Part shown: piece by piece, positions 36,171 to 49,525 of the stretch | Layout: each line of letters starts with the position of its first letter | How positions within the stretch are numbered: the first letter of the stretch is position 1 | Origin: Euonymus europaeus | Taxonomy: Eukaryota > Streptophyta > Magnoliopsida > Celastrales > Celastraceae | DNA: 64,000 nt | Reading direction: 5' to 3' | NCBI GenBank assembly: GCA_963580455.1 | Contig: OY756967.1 | Span: forward strand, 13,476,501 to 13,540,500 | Notes under the pieces: generated by a model | Database searches by the model: none | The model's input: the letters and a program-made list of their open reading frames with translations, nothing else | Told to the model about the DNA's origin: nothing | Position numbers and translations under genes: made by a program

Positions 36171-37169
36171 AGCACCTTCATAGAAAGAGTTGAGCAACTT
36201 CGGACAATCAAAGTTGCTCGGTGTACAATTTTTATTGTTCCCATATGTTAAATTTTACAAAAATGAGCTTCCAGGATTATTTCGATGCCAAAATACCAAC
36301 TTTTTATGAAAAATGGACAAAACCGTTAAAAGCTCCTCCATAGAGAGAGTTGAGCAACTTCGGACTATCAAAGTTTCTCGGTGTACACTTTTTATTGTTC
36401 TTCTACGTTAAATTTTATGAAAATGAGCTTCCAGGATTATTTCGATGCCAAAACACGAACTTTCTATGACAAATGGACAAAACCGCTAAAAGCTCCTCCA
36501 TAGAGAGAGTTGAGCAACTTCGGACTATCGAAGTTGCTCGGTGTACACTTCATATTGTTCCACTAAGTCGAATTTTACGAGTATAAGCTTCAAAGATTAT
36601 TTCGATGCCAAAACACCAACTTTCTATGACAAATGGAAAAAACCGCTAAAAGCTCCTCCATAGAGAGAGTTGAGCAACTTCGGACTATCAAAGTTGCTCG
36701 GTGTACACCTTTTATTGTTCTTCTATGTTAAATTTACGAAAATGAGCTTCTGGGATTATTTCGATGCCAAAACACCAACTTTCTTTGACAAATAGACAAA
36801 ATCGTTAAAAGCTCCTCCATAGAGAGAGTTGAGAAACTTCGGACTATTAAAGTTGCTCGGTGTACACTTTATATTGTTCCACTAAGTCGAATTTTACGAG
36901 TATAAGCTTCCGGGATTATTTCGATGCCAAAACACCAACTTTCTATGACAAATGGATAAAACCGTTAAAAGCTCCTCCATAGAGAGAGTTGAGCAACTTC
37001 GGACTATCAAAGTTGCTCGGTGCACACTTTTTATTGTTCTTCTACGTTAAATTTTACGAAAATGAGCTTCCAGGATTATTTCGATGCCAAAACACAAACT
37101 TTCTTTGGCAAATAGACAAAATCGTAAAAGCTCCCCCATAGAGAGAGTTGAGCAACTTCGGACTATTAA

Positions 37170-38750
37170 AGTTGCTCGGTGTACACTTTTTATTGTTCTT
37201 CTATGTTAAATTTGACGTAAAGGAGCTTCCAGGATTATTTTGATGCCAAAACATCAACTTTCTATGACAAACGGACAAAACGGTTAAAAGCTCCTCCATA
37301 GAGAGAGTTGAGCAACTTCGGACTATCAAAGTTGCTCGGTGTACACTTTTTATTGTTCTTCTATGTTAAATTTTACGAAAATGAGCTTCCGGGATTATTT
37401 CGATGCCAAAACACCAACTTTCTATGACAAATGGACAAAACTGTTAAAAGCCCCTCCACAGAGAGAGTTGAGCAACTTCGGACTATCAAATTTGCTCGGT
37501 GTACACTTTTTACGATTCTTCTATGTTAAATTATATGAAAATGCGCTTCCATGATTATTTCGATGCCAAAACACCAACTTTCTATGGCAAATGGACAAAA
37601 CCGTTAAAAGCTCCTCCATAGAGAGAGTTGAGCAACTTCTGACTATAAAAGTTGCTCGGTGTACACTTTTTATTCTTCTTCTATGTTAAATTTTACGAAA
37701 ATGAGCTTCCAGGATTATTTCGATGCCAAAACAGCAACTTTCTATGACAAATGGACAAAACCGTTAAAAGCACCTCCATAGAGAGAGTTGAGCAACTTCG
37801 GACTATCAAATTTGCTCGGTGTACACTTTTTATGATTCTTCTATGTTAAATTATATGAAAATGCGCTTCCATGATTATTTCGATGCCAAAACACCAACTT
37901 TCTATGGCAAATGGACAAAACCGTTAAAAGCTCCTCCATAGAGAGAGTTGAGCAACTTCTGACTATAAAAGTTGCTCGGTGTACCCTTTTTATTCTTCTT
38001 CTATGTTAAATTTTACGAAAATGCGCTTCCATGATTATTTCGATGCCACAACATTAACTTTCTATGACAAATGGACAAAACCGTTAAAAGCACCTTCATA
38101 GAAAGAGTTGAGCAACTTCGGACAATCAAAGTTGCTCGGTGTACAATTTTTATTGTTCCCATATGTTAAATTTTACAAAAATGAGCTTCCAGGATTATTT
38201 CGATGCCAAAATACCAACTTTCTATGAAAAATGGACAAAACCGTTAAAAGCTCCTCCATAGAGAGAGTTGAGCAACTTCGGACTATCAAAGTTTCTCGGT
38301 GTACACTTTTTATTGTTCTTCTATGTTAAATTTTATGAAAATGAGCTTCCAGGATTATTTCGATGCCAAAACACGAACTTTCTATGACAAATGGACAAAA
38401 CCGCTAAAAACTCCTCCATAGAGAGAGTTGAGCAACTTCGGACTATCGAAGTTGCTCGGTGTACACTTTATATTGTTCCACTAAGTCGAATTTTACGAGT
38501 ATAAGCTTCAAATATTATTTCGATGCCAAAACACCAACTTTCTATGACAAATGGACAAAACCGCTAAAAGCTCCTCCATAGAGAGAGTTGAGCAACTTCG
38601 GACTATCAAAGTTGCTCGGTGTACACCTTTTATTGTTCTTCTATGTTAAATTTACGAAAATGAGCTTCTGGGATTATTTCGATGCCAAAACACCAACTTT
38701 CTTTGACAAATAGACAAAATCGTTAAAAGCTCCTCCATAGAGAGAGTTGA
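37170..38750 (+). repeat. HOR 1918 bp (12-mer), partial copy 2
   Basis: About ten of twelve monomers at a constant offset of 1918 bp. It diverges near 38750, where ATCGAAG and a further 318-bp local repeat of the CCACTAAGTCG pair follow. Confidence 0.88.
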
Positions 38751-39724
38751 GCAACTTCGGACTATCGAAGTTGCTCGGTGTACACTTTATATTGTTCCAC
38801 TAAGTCGAATTTTACGAGTATAAGCTTCAAAGATTATTTCGATGCCAAAACACCAACTTTCTATGACAAATGGACAAAATCGCTAAAAGCTCCTCCATAG
38901 AGAGAGTTGAGGAACTTCAAACTATCAAAGTTGCTCGGTGTACACCTTTTATTGTTCTTCTACGTTAAATTTACGAAAATGAGCTTCTGGGATTATTTCG
39001 ATGCCAAAACACCAACTTTCTTTGACAAATAGACAAAATCGTTAAAAGCTCCTCCATAAAGAGAGTTGAGAAACTTCGGACTATTAAAGTTGCTCGGTGT
39101 ACACTTTTTATTGTTCTTTTATGTTAAATTTTACGAAAATGAGCTTCCGGGATTATTTCGATACCAAAACACCAACTTTCTATGACAAATGGACAAAACC
39201 GTTAAAAGCTCCTCCATAGAGAGAGTTGAGCAACTTCGGACTATCAAAGTTGCTCGGTGTACACTTTTTATTGTTCTTCTACGTTAAATTTTACGAAAAT
39301 TAGCTTCCAGGATTATTTCGATGCCAAAACACCAACTTTCTATGACGAATGGCCAAAACCGTTAAAAGTGCCTCCATAGAGAGAGTTGAGCAACTTCGGA
39401 CAATCAAAGTTGCTCGGTGTACACTTTTTATTGTTCTTTTATGTTAAATTTTACGAAAATGAGCTTCCAAAATTATTTCGATGCCAAAACAGCAACTTTC
39501 TATGAAAAATGGAGAAAACCGTTAAAAACTCCTCCATAGAGAGAGTTGAGCAACTTCAGACTATCAAAGTTGCTCGGTGTACACTTTATATTGTTCTACT
39601 AAGTCAAATTTTACGAGTATAAGCTTCCAAGATTATTTCGATGCCAAAACATTAACTTTCTATGACAAATGGACAAAACCTTTAAAAGCACCTTCATAGA
39701 AAGAGTTGAGCAACTTCGAACAAT
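38751..39724 (+). repeat. Mixed monomers between HOR blocks
   Basis: About six monomers, including a B-type with CCACTAAGTCG, a TTTCTTTGAC monomer, and GACGAATGGCC. Most recur at 52.4-53.4 kb at offset 13695. Confidence 0.82.
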
Positions 39725-42321
39725 CAAAGTTGCTCGGTGTACACTTTTTATTGTTCTTTTATGGTAAATTTTACGAAAATGAGCTTCCAGGACTATTTCG
39801 ATGCCAAAATACCAAGTTTCTATGACAAATGGATAAAACCGTTAAAAGCTCCTCCATAGAGAGAGTTGAGCAACTTCGGACTATCAAAGTTGCTTGGTGT
39901 ACACTTTTTATTGATCTTCCATATTAAATTTTACGAAAATGAGCCTCCGGGATTATTTCGATGCCAAAACAGCAACTTTCTATGACAAATGGAATAAACC
40001 GTTAAAAGCTCATCCATGGAGAGAGTTGAGCAACTTCGGACTATCAAAGTTGCTCGGTGCACACGTTTTTTGGTTCTTCTATGTAAAATTTTACGAAAAT
40101 GAGCTTCCAGGATTATTTCGATGCCAAAACACAAACTTTCTATGGCAAATGGACAAAATCATTAAAAGTTCCCCTATAGAGAGAGTTGTGCAACTTCGGA
40201 CTATCAAAGTTGCTCGGTGTACACTTTTTATTGTTCTTTCATGTTAAATTTTACGAAAATGAGCTTTTAGGATTATTTCGTTGCCAAAACACCAACTTTC
40301 TATGACAAATAGACAAAATTGGTAAAAGCTCCTCCATAGAGAGAGTTGAGCAACTTCGGACTATCAAAGTTGCTCGGTGTACACTTTATATTGTTCTACT
40401 AAGTCAAATTTTACGAGTATAAGCTTCCAACATTATTTCGATGCCAAAACACCAACTTTCTTTGACAAATGGACAAAACCGTTAAAAGCTCCTCCATAGA
40501 GAGAGTTGAGCAACTTCGGACTATCAAAGTTTCTCGGTGTACACCTTTTATTGTTCTTCTATGTTAAATTTACGAAAATGAGCTTCTAGGATTATTTCGA
40601 TGACAAAACGCCAACTTTCTATGATAAATAGACAAAATCGTTAAAAGCTTCTCCATAGAGAGAGTTGAGCAACTTCGGACTATCAAAGTTGCTCGGTGTA
40701 CACTTTTTATTGTTCTTTTATGTTAAATTTTACGAAAATGAGCTTCCGGGATTATTTCGATACCAAAACTCCAACTTTCTATGACAAATGGACAAAACCG
40801 TTAAAAGCTCCTCCATGGAGAGAGTTAAGCAACTTCGGACTATCAAAGTTGCTCAGTGTACACTTTTTATTGTTCTTCTACGTTAAATTTTACGAAAATT
40901 AGCTTCTAGGATTATTTCGATGCCAAAACATTAACTTTCTATGACAAATGGACAAAACCGTTAAAAGTGCCTCCATAGAGAGAGTTGAGCAACTTCGGAC
41001 AATCAAAGTTGCTCGGTGTACACTTTATGTTAAATTTTACGAAAATGAGCTCGCAAAATTATTTCGATGCCAAAACAGCAACTTTCTATGACAAATAAAC
41101 AAAACCGTTAAAAGCTCCTCCATAGAGAGAGTTGAGCAACTTCGGACTATCAAAGTTGCTCGGTGTACACTTTATATTGTTCTACTTAGTCAAATTTTAC
41201 GAGTATAAGCTTCCAACATTATTTCGATGCCAAAACACCAACTTTCTATGACAAATAGACAAAACCGTTAAAAGCTCCTCCATAGAGAGAGTTGAGCAAC
41301 TTCGGACTATCAAAGTTGCTCGGTGTACACCTTTTATTGTTCTTCTATGTTAAATTTACGAAAATGAGCTTCTAGAATTATTTCGATGACAAAACACCAA
41401 CTTTCTATGATAAATAGACAAAATCGTTAAAAGCTTCTCCATAGAGAGAGTTGAGCAACTTTGGACTATCAAAGTTGCTCGGTGTACACTTTTTATTGTT
41501 CTTTAATGTTAAATTTTACGAAAATGAGCTTCCGGGATTATTTCGATGCCAAAACACAAACTTTCTATGACAAATGGACAAAACCGTTAAAAGCTCCTCC
41601 ATGGAGAGAGTTAAGCAACTTCGGACTATCAAAGTTGCTCGGTGTACACTTTTTATTGTTCTTCTACGTTAAATTTTACGAAAATTAGCTTCCACGATTA
41701 TTTCGATGCCAAAACACCAACTTTCTATGACAAAAGGACAAAACCGTTAAAAGTGCCTCCATAGAGAGAGTTGAGCAACTTCGGACAATCAAAGTTGCTC
41801 GGTGTACACTTTTTATTGTGTTTTTTATGTTAAATTTTACGAAAATGAGCTCCCAAAATTATTTCGATGCCAAAACAGCAACTTTCTATGACAAATAAAC
41901 AAAACCGTTAAAAGCTCCTCCATAGAGAGAGTTGAGCAACTTCGGACTATCAAAGTTTCTCGGTGTACACTTTATATTGTTCTTTTATGTCAAATTTTAC
42001 GAGTATAAGCTTCCAAGATTATTTCGATGCCAAAACATTAACTTTCTATGACAAATGGACAAAACCTTTAAAAGCACCTTCATAGAAAGAGTTGAGCAAC
42101 TTCGGACAATCAAAGTTGCTCGGTGTACACTTTTTATTGTTCTTTTATGGTAAATTTTACGAAAATGAGCTTCCAGGATTATTTCGATGCCAAAATACCA
42201 AGTTTCTATGACAAATGGACAAAACCGTTAAAAGCACCTCGATAGAGAGAGTTGAGCAACTTCAGACTATCAAAGTTGCTCGGTGTACACTTTTTATTGT
42301 TCTTCTATGTTAAATTTTACG
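39725..42321 (+). repeat. 2.6-2.9-kb duplication, copy 1, cut by assembly gap
   Basis: Matches 42598-44887. The offset is 2873 bp on the left (39939 to 42812, 40696 to 43569) and 2566 bp on the right (42321 to 44887). The 307-bp change equals two monomers minus the 13-bp deletion of the 40966 monomer. The last 90 bases before the gap, with AGCACCTCGATAG and CTTCAGAC, recur near 44800. Confidence 0.87.
40966..41112 (+). repeat. 147-bp monomer with 13-bp deletion
   Basis: CACTTTATGTTAAA replaces the normal T-rich stretch from CACTTTTTATTG to TTTATG. It is absent from copy 2 of this duplication, which lacks this pair of monomers. Confidence 0.82.
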
Positions 42322-42521
42322 NNNNNNNNNNNNNNNNNNNNNNNNNNNNNNNNNNNNNNNNNNNNNNNNNNNNNNNNNNNNNNNNNNNNNNNNNNNNNNN
42401 NNNNNNNNNNNNNNNNNNNNNNNNNNNNNNNNNNNNNNNNNNNNNNNNNNNNNNNNNNNNNNNNNNNNNNNNNNNNNNNNNNNNNNNNNNNNNNNNNNNN
42501 NNNNNNNNNNNNNNNNNNNNN
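42322..42521. other. Assembly gap, exactly 200 N
   Basis: The base before the gap is monomer position 89 and the first base after is position 123. In-register gaps would be 33, 193 or 353 bp, so 200 is a placeholder rather than a measured size. The right flank is a CCAGAGAGAGAG monomer that the sister copy does not have at this place. Open frames across the Ns are artefacts. Confidence 0.97.
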
Positions 42522-44895
42522 ATACCAACTTTCTATGACAAATGGACAAAACCGTTAAAAGCTCCTCCAGAGAGAGAGTTGAGCAATTTTGGACTATCAA
42601 AGTTGCTCGGTGTACACTTTTTATTGTTCTTTTATGGTAAATTTTACGAAAATGAGCTTCCAGGATTATTTCGATGCCAAAATACCAAGTGTCTATGACA
42701 AATGGATAAAACCGTTAAAAGCTCCTCCATAGAGAGAGTTGAGCAACTTCGGACTATAAAAGTTGCTTGGTGTACACTTTTTATTGATCTTCCATATTAA
42801 ATTTTACGAAAATGAGCCTCCGGGATTATTTCGATGCCAAAACACCAACTTTCTATGACAAATGGAAAAAACCGTTAAAAGCTCCTCCATGGAGAGAGTT
42901 GAGCAACTTCGGACTATCAAAGTTGCTCGGTGAACACGTTTTTTTGTTCTTCTATGTTAAATTTTACGAAAATGAGCTTCCAGGATTATTTCGATGCCAA
43001 AACACAAACTTTCTATGACAAATGGACAAAATTGTTAAAAGTTCCCCCATAGAGAGAGTTGTGCAACTTCGGACTATCAAAGTTGCTCGGTGTACACTTT
43101 TTATTGTTCTTTCATGTTAAATTTTACGAAAATGGGTTTTTAGGATTATTTCGTTCCCAAAACACCAACTTTCTATGACAAATAGACAAAATTGTTAAAA
43201 GCTCCTCCATAGAGAGAGTTGAGCAACTTCGGACTATCAAAGTTGCTCGGTGTACACTTTATATTGTTCTACTAAGTCAAATTTTACGAGTATAAGCTTC
43301 CAACATTATTTCGATGCCAAAACACCAACTTTCTATGACAAATGGACAAAACCGTTAAAAGCTCCTCCATAGAGAGAGTTGGGCAACTTCGGACTATCAA
43401 AGTTTCTCGGTGTACACCTTTTATTGTTCTTCTATGTTAAATTTACGAAAATGAGCTTCTAGGATTATTTCGATGACAAAACGCCAACTTTCTATGATAA
43501 ATAGACAAAATCGTTAAAAGCTTCTCCATAGAGAGAGTTGAGCAACTTCGGACTATCAAAGTTTCTCGGTGTACACTTTTTATTGTTCTTTTATGTTAAA
43601 TTTTACGAAAATGAGCTTCCGGGATTATTTCGATACCAAAATTCCAACTTTCTATGACAAATGGACAAAACCGTTAAAAGCTCCTCCATGGAGAGAGTTA
43701 AGCAACTTCGGACTATCAAAGTTGCTCGGTGTACACTTTTTATTGTTCTACTAAGTCAAATTTTACGAGTATAAGCTTCCAACATTATTTCGATGCCAAA
43801 ACACCAACTTTCTATGACAAATAGACAAAACCGTTAAAAGCTCCTCCATAGAGAGAGTTGAGCAACATCGGACTATCAAAGTTGCTCGGTATACACCTTT
43901 TATTGTTCTTCTATGTTAAATTTACGAAAATGAGTTTCTAGAATTATTTCGATGACAAAACAGCAACTTTCTATGATAAATATACAAAATCGTTAAAAGC
44001 TTCTCCATAGAGAGAGTTGAGCAACTTCGGACTATCAAAGTTGCTCGGTGTACACTTTTTATTGTTCTTTAATGTTAAATTATACGAAAATGAGCTTCCG
44101 GGATTATTTCGATGCCAAAACACAAACTTTGTATGACAAATGGACAAAACCGTTAAAAGCTCCTCCATGGAGAGAGTTAAGCAACTTCGGACTATCAAAG
44201 TTGCTCGGTGTACACTTTTTATTGTTCTTCTACGTTAAATTTTACGAAAATTAGCTTCCACGATTATTTCGATGCCAAAACACCAACTTTCTATGACAAA
44301 AGGACAAAACCGTTAAAAGTGCCTCCATAGAGAGAGTTGAGCAACTTCGGACAATCAAAGTTGCTCGGTGTACACTTTTTATTATGTTTTTTATGTTAAA
44401 TTTTACGAAAATGAGCTCCCAAAATTATTTCGATGCCAAAACAGCAACTTTCAATGACAAATAAACAAAACCGTTAAAAGCTCCTCCATAGAGAGAGTTG
44501 AGTAACTTCGGACTATCAAAGTTTCTCGGTGTACACTTTATATTGTTCTACTAAGTCAAATTTTACGAGTATAAGCTTCCAAGATTATTTCGATGCCAAA
44601 ACATTAACTTTCTATGACAAATGGACAAAACCTTTAAAAGCACCTTCATAGAAAGAGTTGAGCAACTTCGAACAATCAAAGTTGCTCGGTGTACACTTTT
44701 TATTGTTCTTTTATGGTAAATTTTACGAAAATGAGCTTCCAGGATTATTTCGATGCCAAAATACCAAGTTTCTATGACAAATGGACAAAACCGTTAAAAG
44801 CACCTCGATAGAGAGAGTTGAGCAACTTCAGACTATCAAAGTTGCTCGGTGTACACTTTTTATTGTTCTTCTATGTTAAATTTTACGAAAATGAG
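42522..44895 (+). repeat. 2.6-2.9-kb duplication, copy 2
   Basis: From 42598 the order follows copy 1: TTTATGGTAAA, TTGATCTTCCATATTAAA, GAGCCTCCGGG, CCATGGAGAGAG, GAGTTAAGC. Loss of the TAG stop in CCATGGAG monomers again lengthens open frames. Confidence 0.86.
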
Positions 44896-47519
44896 CTTCC
44901 AAGATTATTTCGATACCAAAACACAAAACCGTTAAAAGCTCCTCTATAGAGAGAGTTGAGCAACTTCGGACTATCAAAGTTGCGCAGTGTACACTTTTCA
45001 TTGTTCTTTTATGTTATATTTTACGAAAATGAGCTTCCAGGATTATTTCGATACCAAAACACCAACTTTCTATGACAAATGTACAAAACCATTAAAAGCT
45101 CCTCCATAGAGAGAGTTGAGCAACTTCGGACTATCGAAATTGCTCGGTGTACACTTTTTATTGTTCTTCTACGTTAAATTTTACGAAAATTAGCTTCCAG
45201 TATTATTTCGATGCCAAAACACCAACTTTCTATGACAAATGGACAAAACCGTTAAAAGTGCCTCCTTAGAGAGAGTTGAGCAACTTCGGACAATCAAAGT
45301 TGCTCGGTGTACACTTTTTATTGTTCTTTTATGTTAAATTTTACGAAAATGAGCTTCCAGGATTATTTCGATGCCAAAACACATCTTTCTATGACAAATA
45401 AACAAAATCGTTAAAAGCTCCTCCAAAGAGAGAGTTGAGCAACTTCGGACTTTCAAAGTTGCGCAGTGTACACTTTTCATTGTTCTTTTATGTTATATTT
45501 TACGAAAATGAGCTTCCAGGATTATTTCGATACCAAAACACCAACTTTCTATGACAAATGTACAAAACCATTAAAAGCTCCTCCATAGAGAGAGTTGAGC
45601 AACTTCGGACTATCGAAATTGCTCGGTGTACACTTTTTATTGTTCTTCTACGTTAAATTTTACGAAAATTAGCTTCCAGGATTATTTCGATGCCAAAACA
45701 CCAAATTCCTATGACAAATGGACAAAACCGTTAAAAGTGCCTCCTTAGAGAGAGTTGAGCAACTTCAGACAATCAAAGTTGCTCGGTGTACACTTTTTAT
45801 TGTTCTTTTATGTTAAATTTTACGAAAATGAGCTTCCAGGATTATTTCGATGCCAAAACACATCTTTCTATGACAAATGGACAAAACCGTTTAAAGCTCC
45901 TCCATAGAGAGAGTTGAGCAACTTCGAACAATCAAAGTTGCGCGGTGTACACTTTTTATTGTTCTTTTATGTTAAATTTTACGAAAATGAGCTTCCAGGA
46001 TTATTTCGATACCAAAACACCAACTTTCTATGGCAAATGTACAAAACCATTAAAAGCTCCTCCATAGAGAGAGTTGAGCAACTTCGGACTATCAAAGTTG
46101 GTCGGTGTACACTTTTTATTGTTCTTCTACGTTAAATTTTATGAAAATTAGCTTCCAGGATTATTTCGATGCCAAAACACCAACTTTCTATGACAAATGG
46201 AAAAAACCGTTAAAAGCTCCTCCTTAGAGAGAGTTGAGCAACTTCGGACAATCAAAGTTGCTCGGTGTACACTTTTTATTGTTCTGTTATGTTAAATTTT
46301 ACGAAAATGAGCTTCCAGGATTATTTTGATGCCAAAACACATCTTTCTATGACAAATGGACAAAACCGTTTAAAGCTCCTCCATTGAGAGAGTTGAGCAA
46401 CTTCGGACTATCAAAGTTGCTCGGTGTACACTTTTTATTGTTCTTCTATGTTAAATTTTACGAAAATGAGCTTCAAGGATTATTTCGATGCCAAAACAGC
46501 AACTTTCTATGACAAATGGACAAAATCGTTAAAAGCTCTTCCATAGAGAGAGTTGAGCAACTTCGGACTATCAAAGTTGCTCGGTGTACACTTTTTATTG
46601 TTCATTTATGTTAAATTTTACAAAAATGAGCTTCCAGGATTATTTCGATACCAAAATACCAACTTTCCATGACAAATGGACAATACCGTTAAAAGCTCCT
46701 CCATAAAGAGAGTTGAGCAACTTCGGACTATCAAAGTTGCTCGGTGTACACTTTTTATTGTTCTTCTACGTTAAATTTTACGAAAATTAGCTTCTAGGAT
46801 TATTTCGATGCCAAAACACAAACTTTCTATGACAAATGGACAAAACCGTTAAAAGCTCCTCCATAGAGAGAGTGGACCAACTTCGGACTATCAAACTTGC
46901 TCGGTGTACACATTTTATTGTTCTTTTATGTTAAATTTTACGAAAATTAGCTTCCAGGATTATTTCGATGCCAAAACATTAACTTTCTGTGACAAATTGA
47001 CAAAACCGTTGAAAGCTCCTCCATAGAGAGAGTTGAGCAACTTCGGACTATCAAAGTTGCTCGGTATACACTTTTTATTGTTCTTCTATGTTAAATTTTA
47101 CGAAAATGAGCTTCCAGGATTATTTCGATGCCAAAACACAAACTTTCTATGACAAATGGACAAAATCGTTAAAAGCTCCGCATAGAGAGAGTTGTGCAAC
47201 TTCGGACAATCAAAGTTGCTCGGTATATACTTTTTATTGTTCTGTTATGTTAAATTTTACGAAAATGAGCTTCCAGGATTATTTAGATGCCAAAACACAT
47301 CTTTCTATGACAAATGGACAAAACCGTTTAAAGCTCCTCCATAGAGAGAGTTGAGCAACTTCGGACTATCAAAGTTGCGCGGTATATACTTTTTATTGTT
47401 CTGTTATGTTAAATTTTACGAAAATGAGCTTCCAGGATTATTTAGATGCCAAAACACATCTTTCTATGACAAATGGACAAAACCGTTTAAAGCTCCTCCA
47501 TAGAGAGAGTTGAGCAACT
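44896..47519 (+). repeat. Mixed monomers with trimer and monomer duplications
   Basis: A 479-bp trimer (about 44950-45428) is repeated at 45429-45907, with TGCGCAGTG, TTTTCATTG and GTTATATTTT as markers. A 159-bp monomer with GGTATATAC and TTTAGATGCC at 47222 is repeated at 47381. Monomers with ACACATCTTTC (a short CCAAC loss) appear first here. Confidence 0.83.
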
Positions 47520-49525
47520 TCGGACTATCAAAGTTGCTCGATGTACACTTTTTATTGTTCTTCTATGTTAAATTTTACGAAAATGAGCTTCAAGGATTAT
47601 TTCGATGCCAAAACAGCAACTTTCTATGACAAATGGACAAAATCGTTAAAAGCTCCTCCATAGAGAGAGTAGAGCAACTTCGGACTATCAAAGTTGCTCG
47701 GTGTACACTTTTTATTGTTCTTTTATGTTAAATTTTACGAAAATGAGCTTCCAGGATTATTTCGATACCAAAATACCAACTTTCTATGACAAATGGACAA
47801 TACCGTTAAAAGCTCCTCCATAAAGAGAGTTGAGCAACTTCGGACTATCAAAGTTGCTCGGTGTACACTTTTTATTGTTCTTCTACGTTAAATTTTACGA
47901 AAATTAGCTTCCAGAATTATTTCGATGCCAAAACACCAACTTTCTATGACAAATGGACAAAACCGTTAAAAGCTCCTCCATAAAGAGAGTTGAGCAACTT
48001 CGGACTATCAAAGTTGCTCGGTGTACACTTTTTATTGTTCTTCTACGTTAAATTTTACGAAAATTAGCTTCCAGGATTATTTCGATGCCAAAACACCAAC
48101 TTTCTATGACAAATGGACAAAACTGTTAAAAGCTCCTCCATAGAGAGAGTAGAGCAATGTCGGACTATCAAAGTTGCTCGGTGTAAACTTTTTATTGTTC
48201 TTCTACGTTAACTTTTACGAAAATTAGCTTCCAGGATTATTTCGATGCCAAAACACCAACTTTCTATGACAAATGGACAAAACCGTTAAATGCTCCTCCA
48301 TAGAGAGAGTCGACCAACTTCGGACTATCAAAGTTGCTCGGTGTACACTTTATATTGTTCTACTAAGTCAAATTTTACGAGTATAAGCTTCCAGGATTAT
48401 TTCGATGCCAAAACATTAACTTTCTATGACAAATGGACAAAACCGTTGAAAGCTCCTCCATAGAGAGAGTTGAGCAACTTCGGACTATCAAAGTTGCTCG
48501 GTATACACTTTTTGTTGTTCTTCTATGTTAAATTTTACGAAAATGAGCTTCCACGATTATTTCGATGCCAAAACACAAACTTTCTATGACAAATGGACAA
48601 AATCGTTAAAAGCTCCTCCATAGAGAGAGTTGTGCAACTTCGGACAATCAAAGTTGCTCGTGTGTACACTTTTTATTGTTCTTTTATGTTAAATTTTACC
48701 AAAATGAGCTTCCAGGATTATTTCCATGCCAAAACACATCTTTCTATGACAAATGAACAAAACCGTTTAAAGCTCCTCCATAGAGAGAGTTGAGCAACTT
48801 CGGACTATCAAAGTTGCGCGGTGTACAATTTTTATTGTTTTTTTATGTTAAATTTTACGAAAATGAGCTTCCAGCATTATTTCGATACCAAAACACCAAC
48901 TTTGTATGGAAAATGTACAAAACCATTAAAAGCTCCTCCATAGAGAGAGTTGAGCAACTTCGGACTATCAAAGTTGCTCGGTGTACACTTTTTATTGTTC
49001 TTCTACGTTAAATTTTACGAAAATTAGCTTCCAGGATTATTTCGATGCCAAAACACCAACTTTCTATGACAAATGGACAAAACCGTTAAAAGCTCCTCCT
49101 TAGAGAGAGTTGAGCAACTTCGGACAATCAAAGTTGCTCGGTGTACACTTTTTATTGTTCTGTTATGTTAAATTTTACGAAAATGAGCTTCCAGGATTAT
49201 TTAGATGCCAAAACACATCTTTCTATGACAAATGGACAAAACCGTTTAAAGCTCCTCCATAGAGAGAGTTGAGCAACTTCGGACTATCAAAGTTGCTCGG
49301 TGTACACTTTTTATTGTTCTTCTATGTTAAATTTTACGAAAATGAGCTTCAAGGATTATTTCGATGCCAAAACAGCAACTTTCTATGACAAATGGACAAA
49401 ATCGTTGAAAGCTCCTCCATAGAGAGAGTTGAGCAACTTCGGACTATCAAAGTTGCTCGGTGTACACTTTTTATTGTTCTTTTATGTTAAATTTTACGAA
49501 AATGAGCTTCCAGGATTATTTCGAT
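47520..49525 (+). repeat. Block repeated at 54.37-56.54 kb
   Basis: TTGCTCGATG at 47534 and following markers recur at offset 6850, then 7010 after one extra monomer in the right-hand copy. Markers include GAGTAGAGCAA, GTCGACCAAC, GTTGCTCGTGTG, TTACCAAAATGAGC and TTTCCATGCC. Confidence 0.88.

Larger units (their letters stand above)
35252..37169 (+). repeat. HOR 1918 bp (12-mer), copy 1
   Basis: AATTTGACGTAAAGG at 35291 recurs at 37209. The unit includes two GCGCTTCCATG monomers 320 bp apart, a chimeric monomer, a CCCATATG monomer and B-type copies with CCACTAAGTCG. Confidence 0.9.

Noticed and set aside
42252..42698. A 148-codon open frame across the Ns
   Set aside because: Two thirds of its middle is undetermined sequence, and both ends are satellite monomers.
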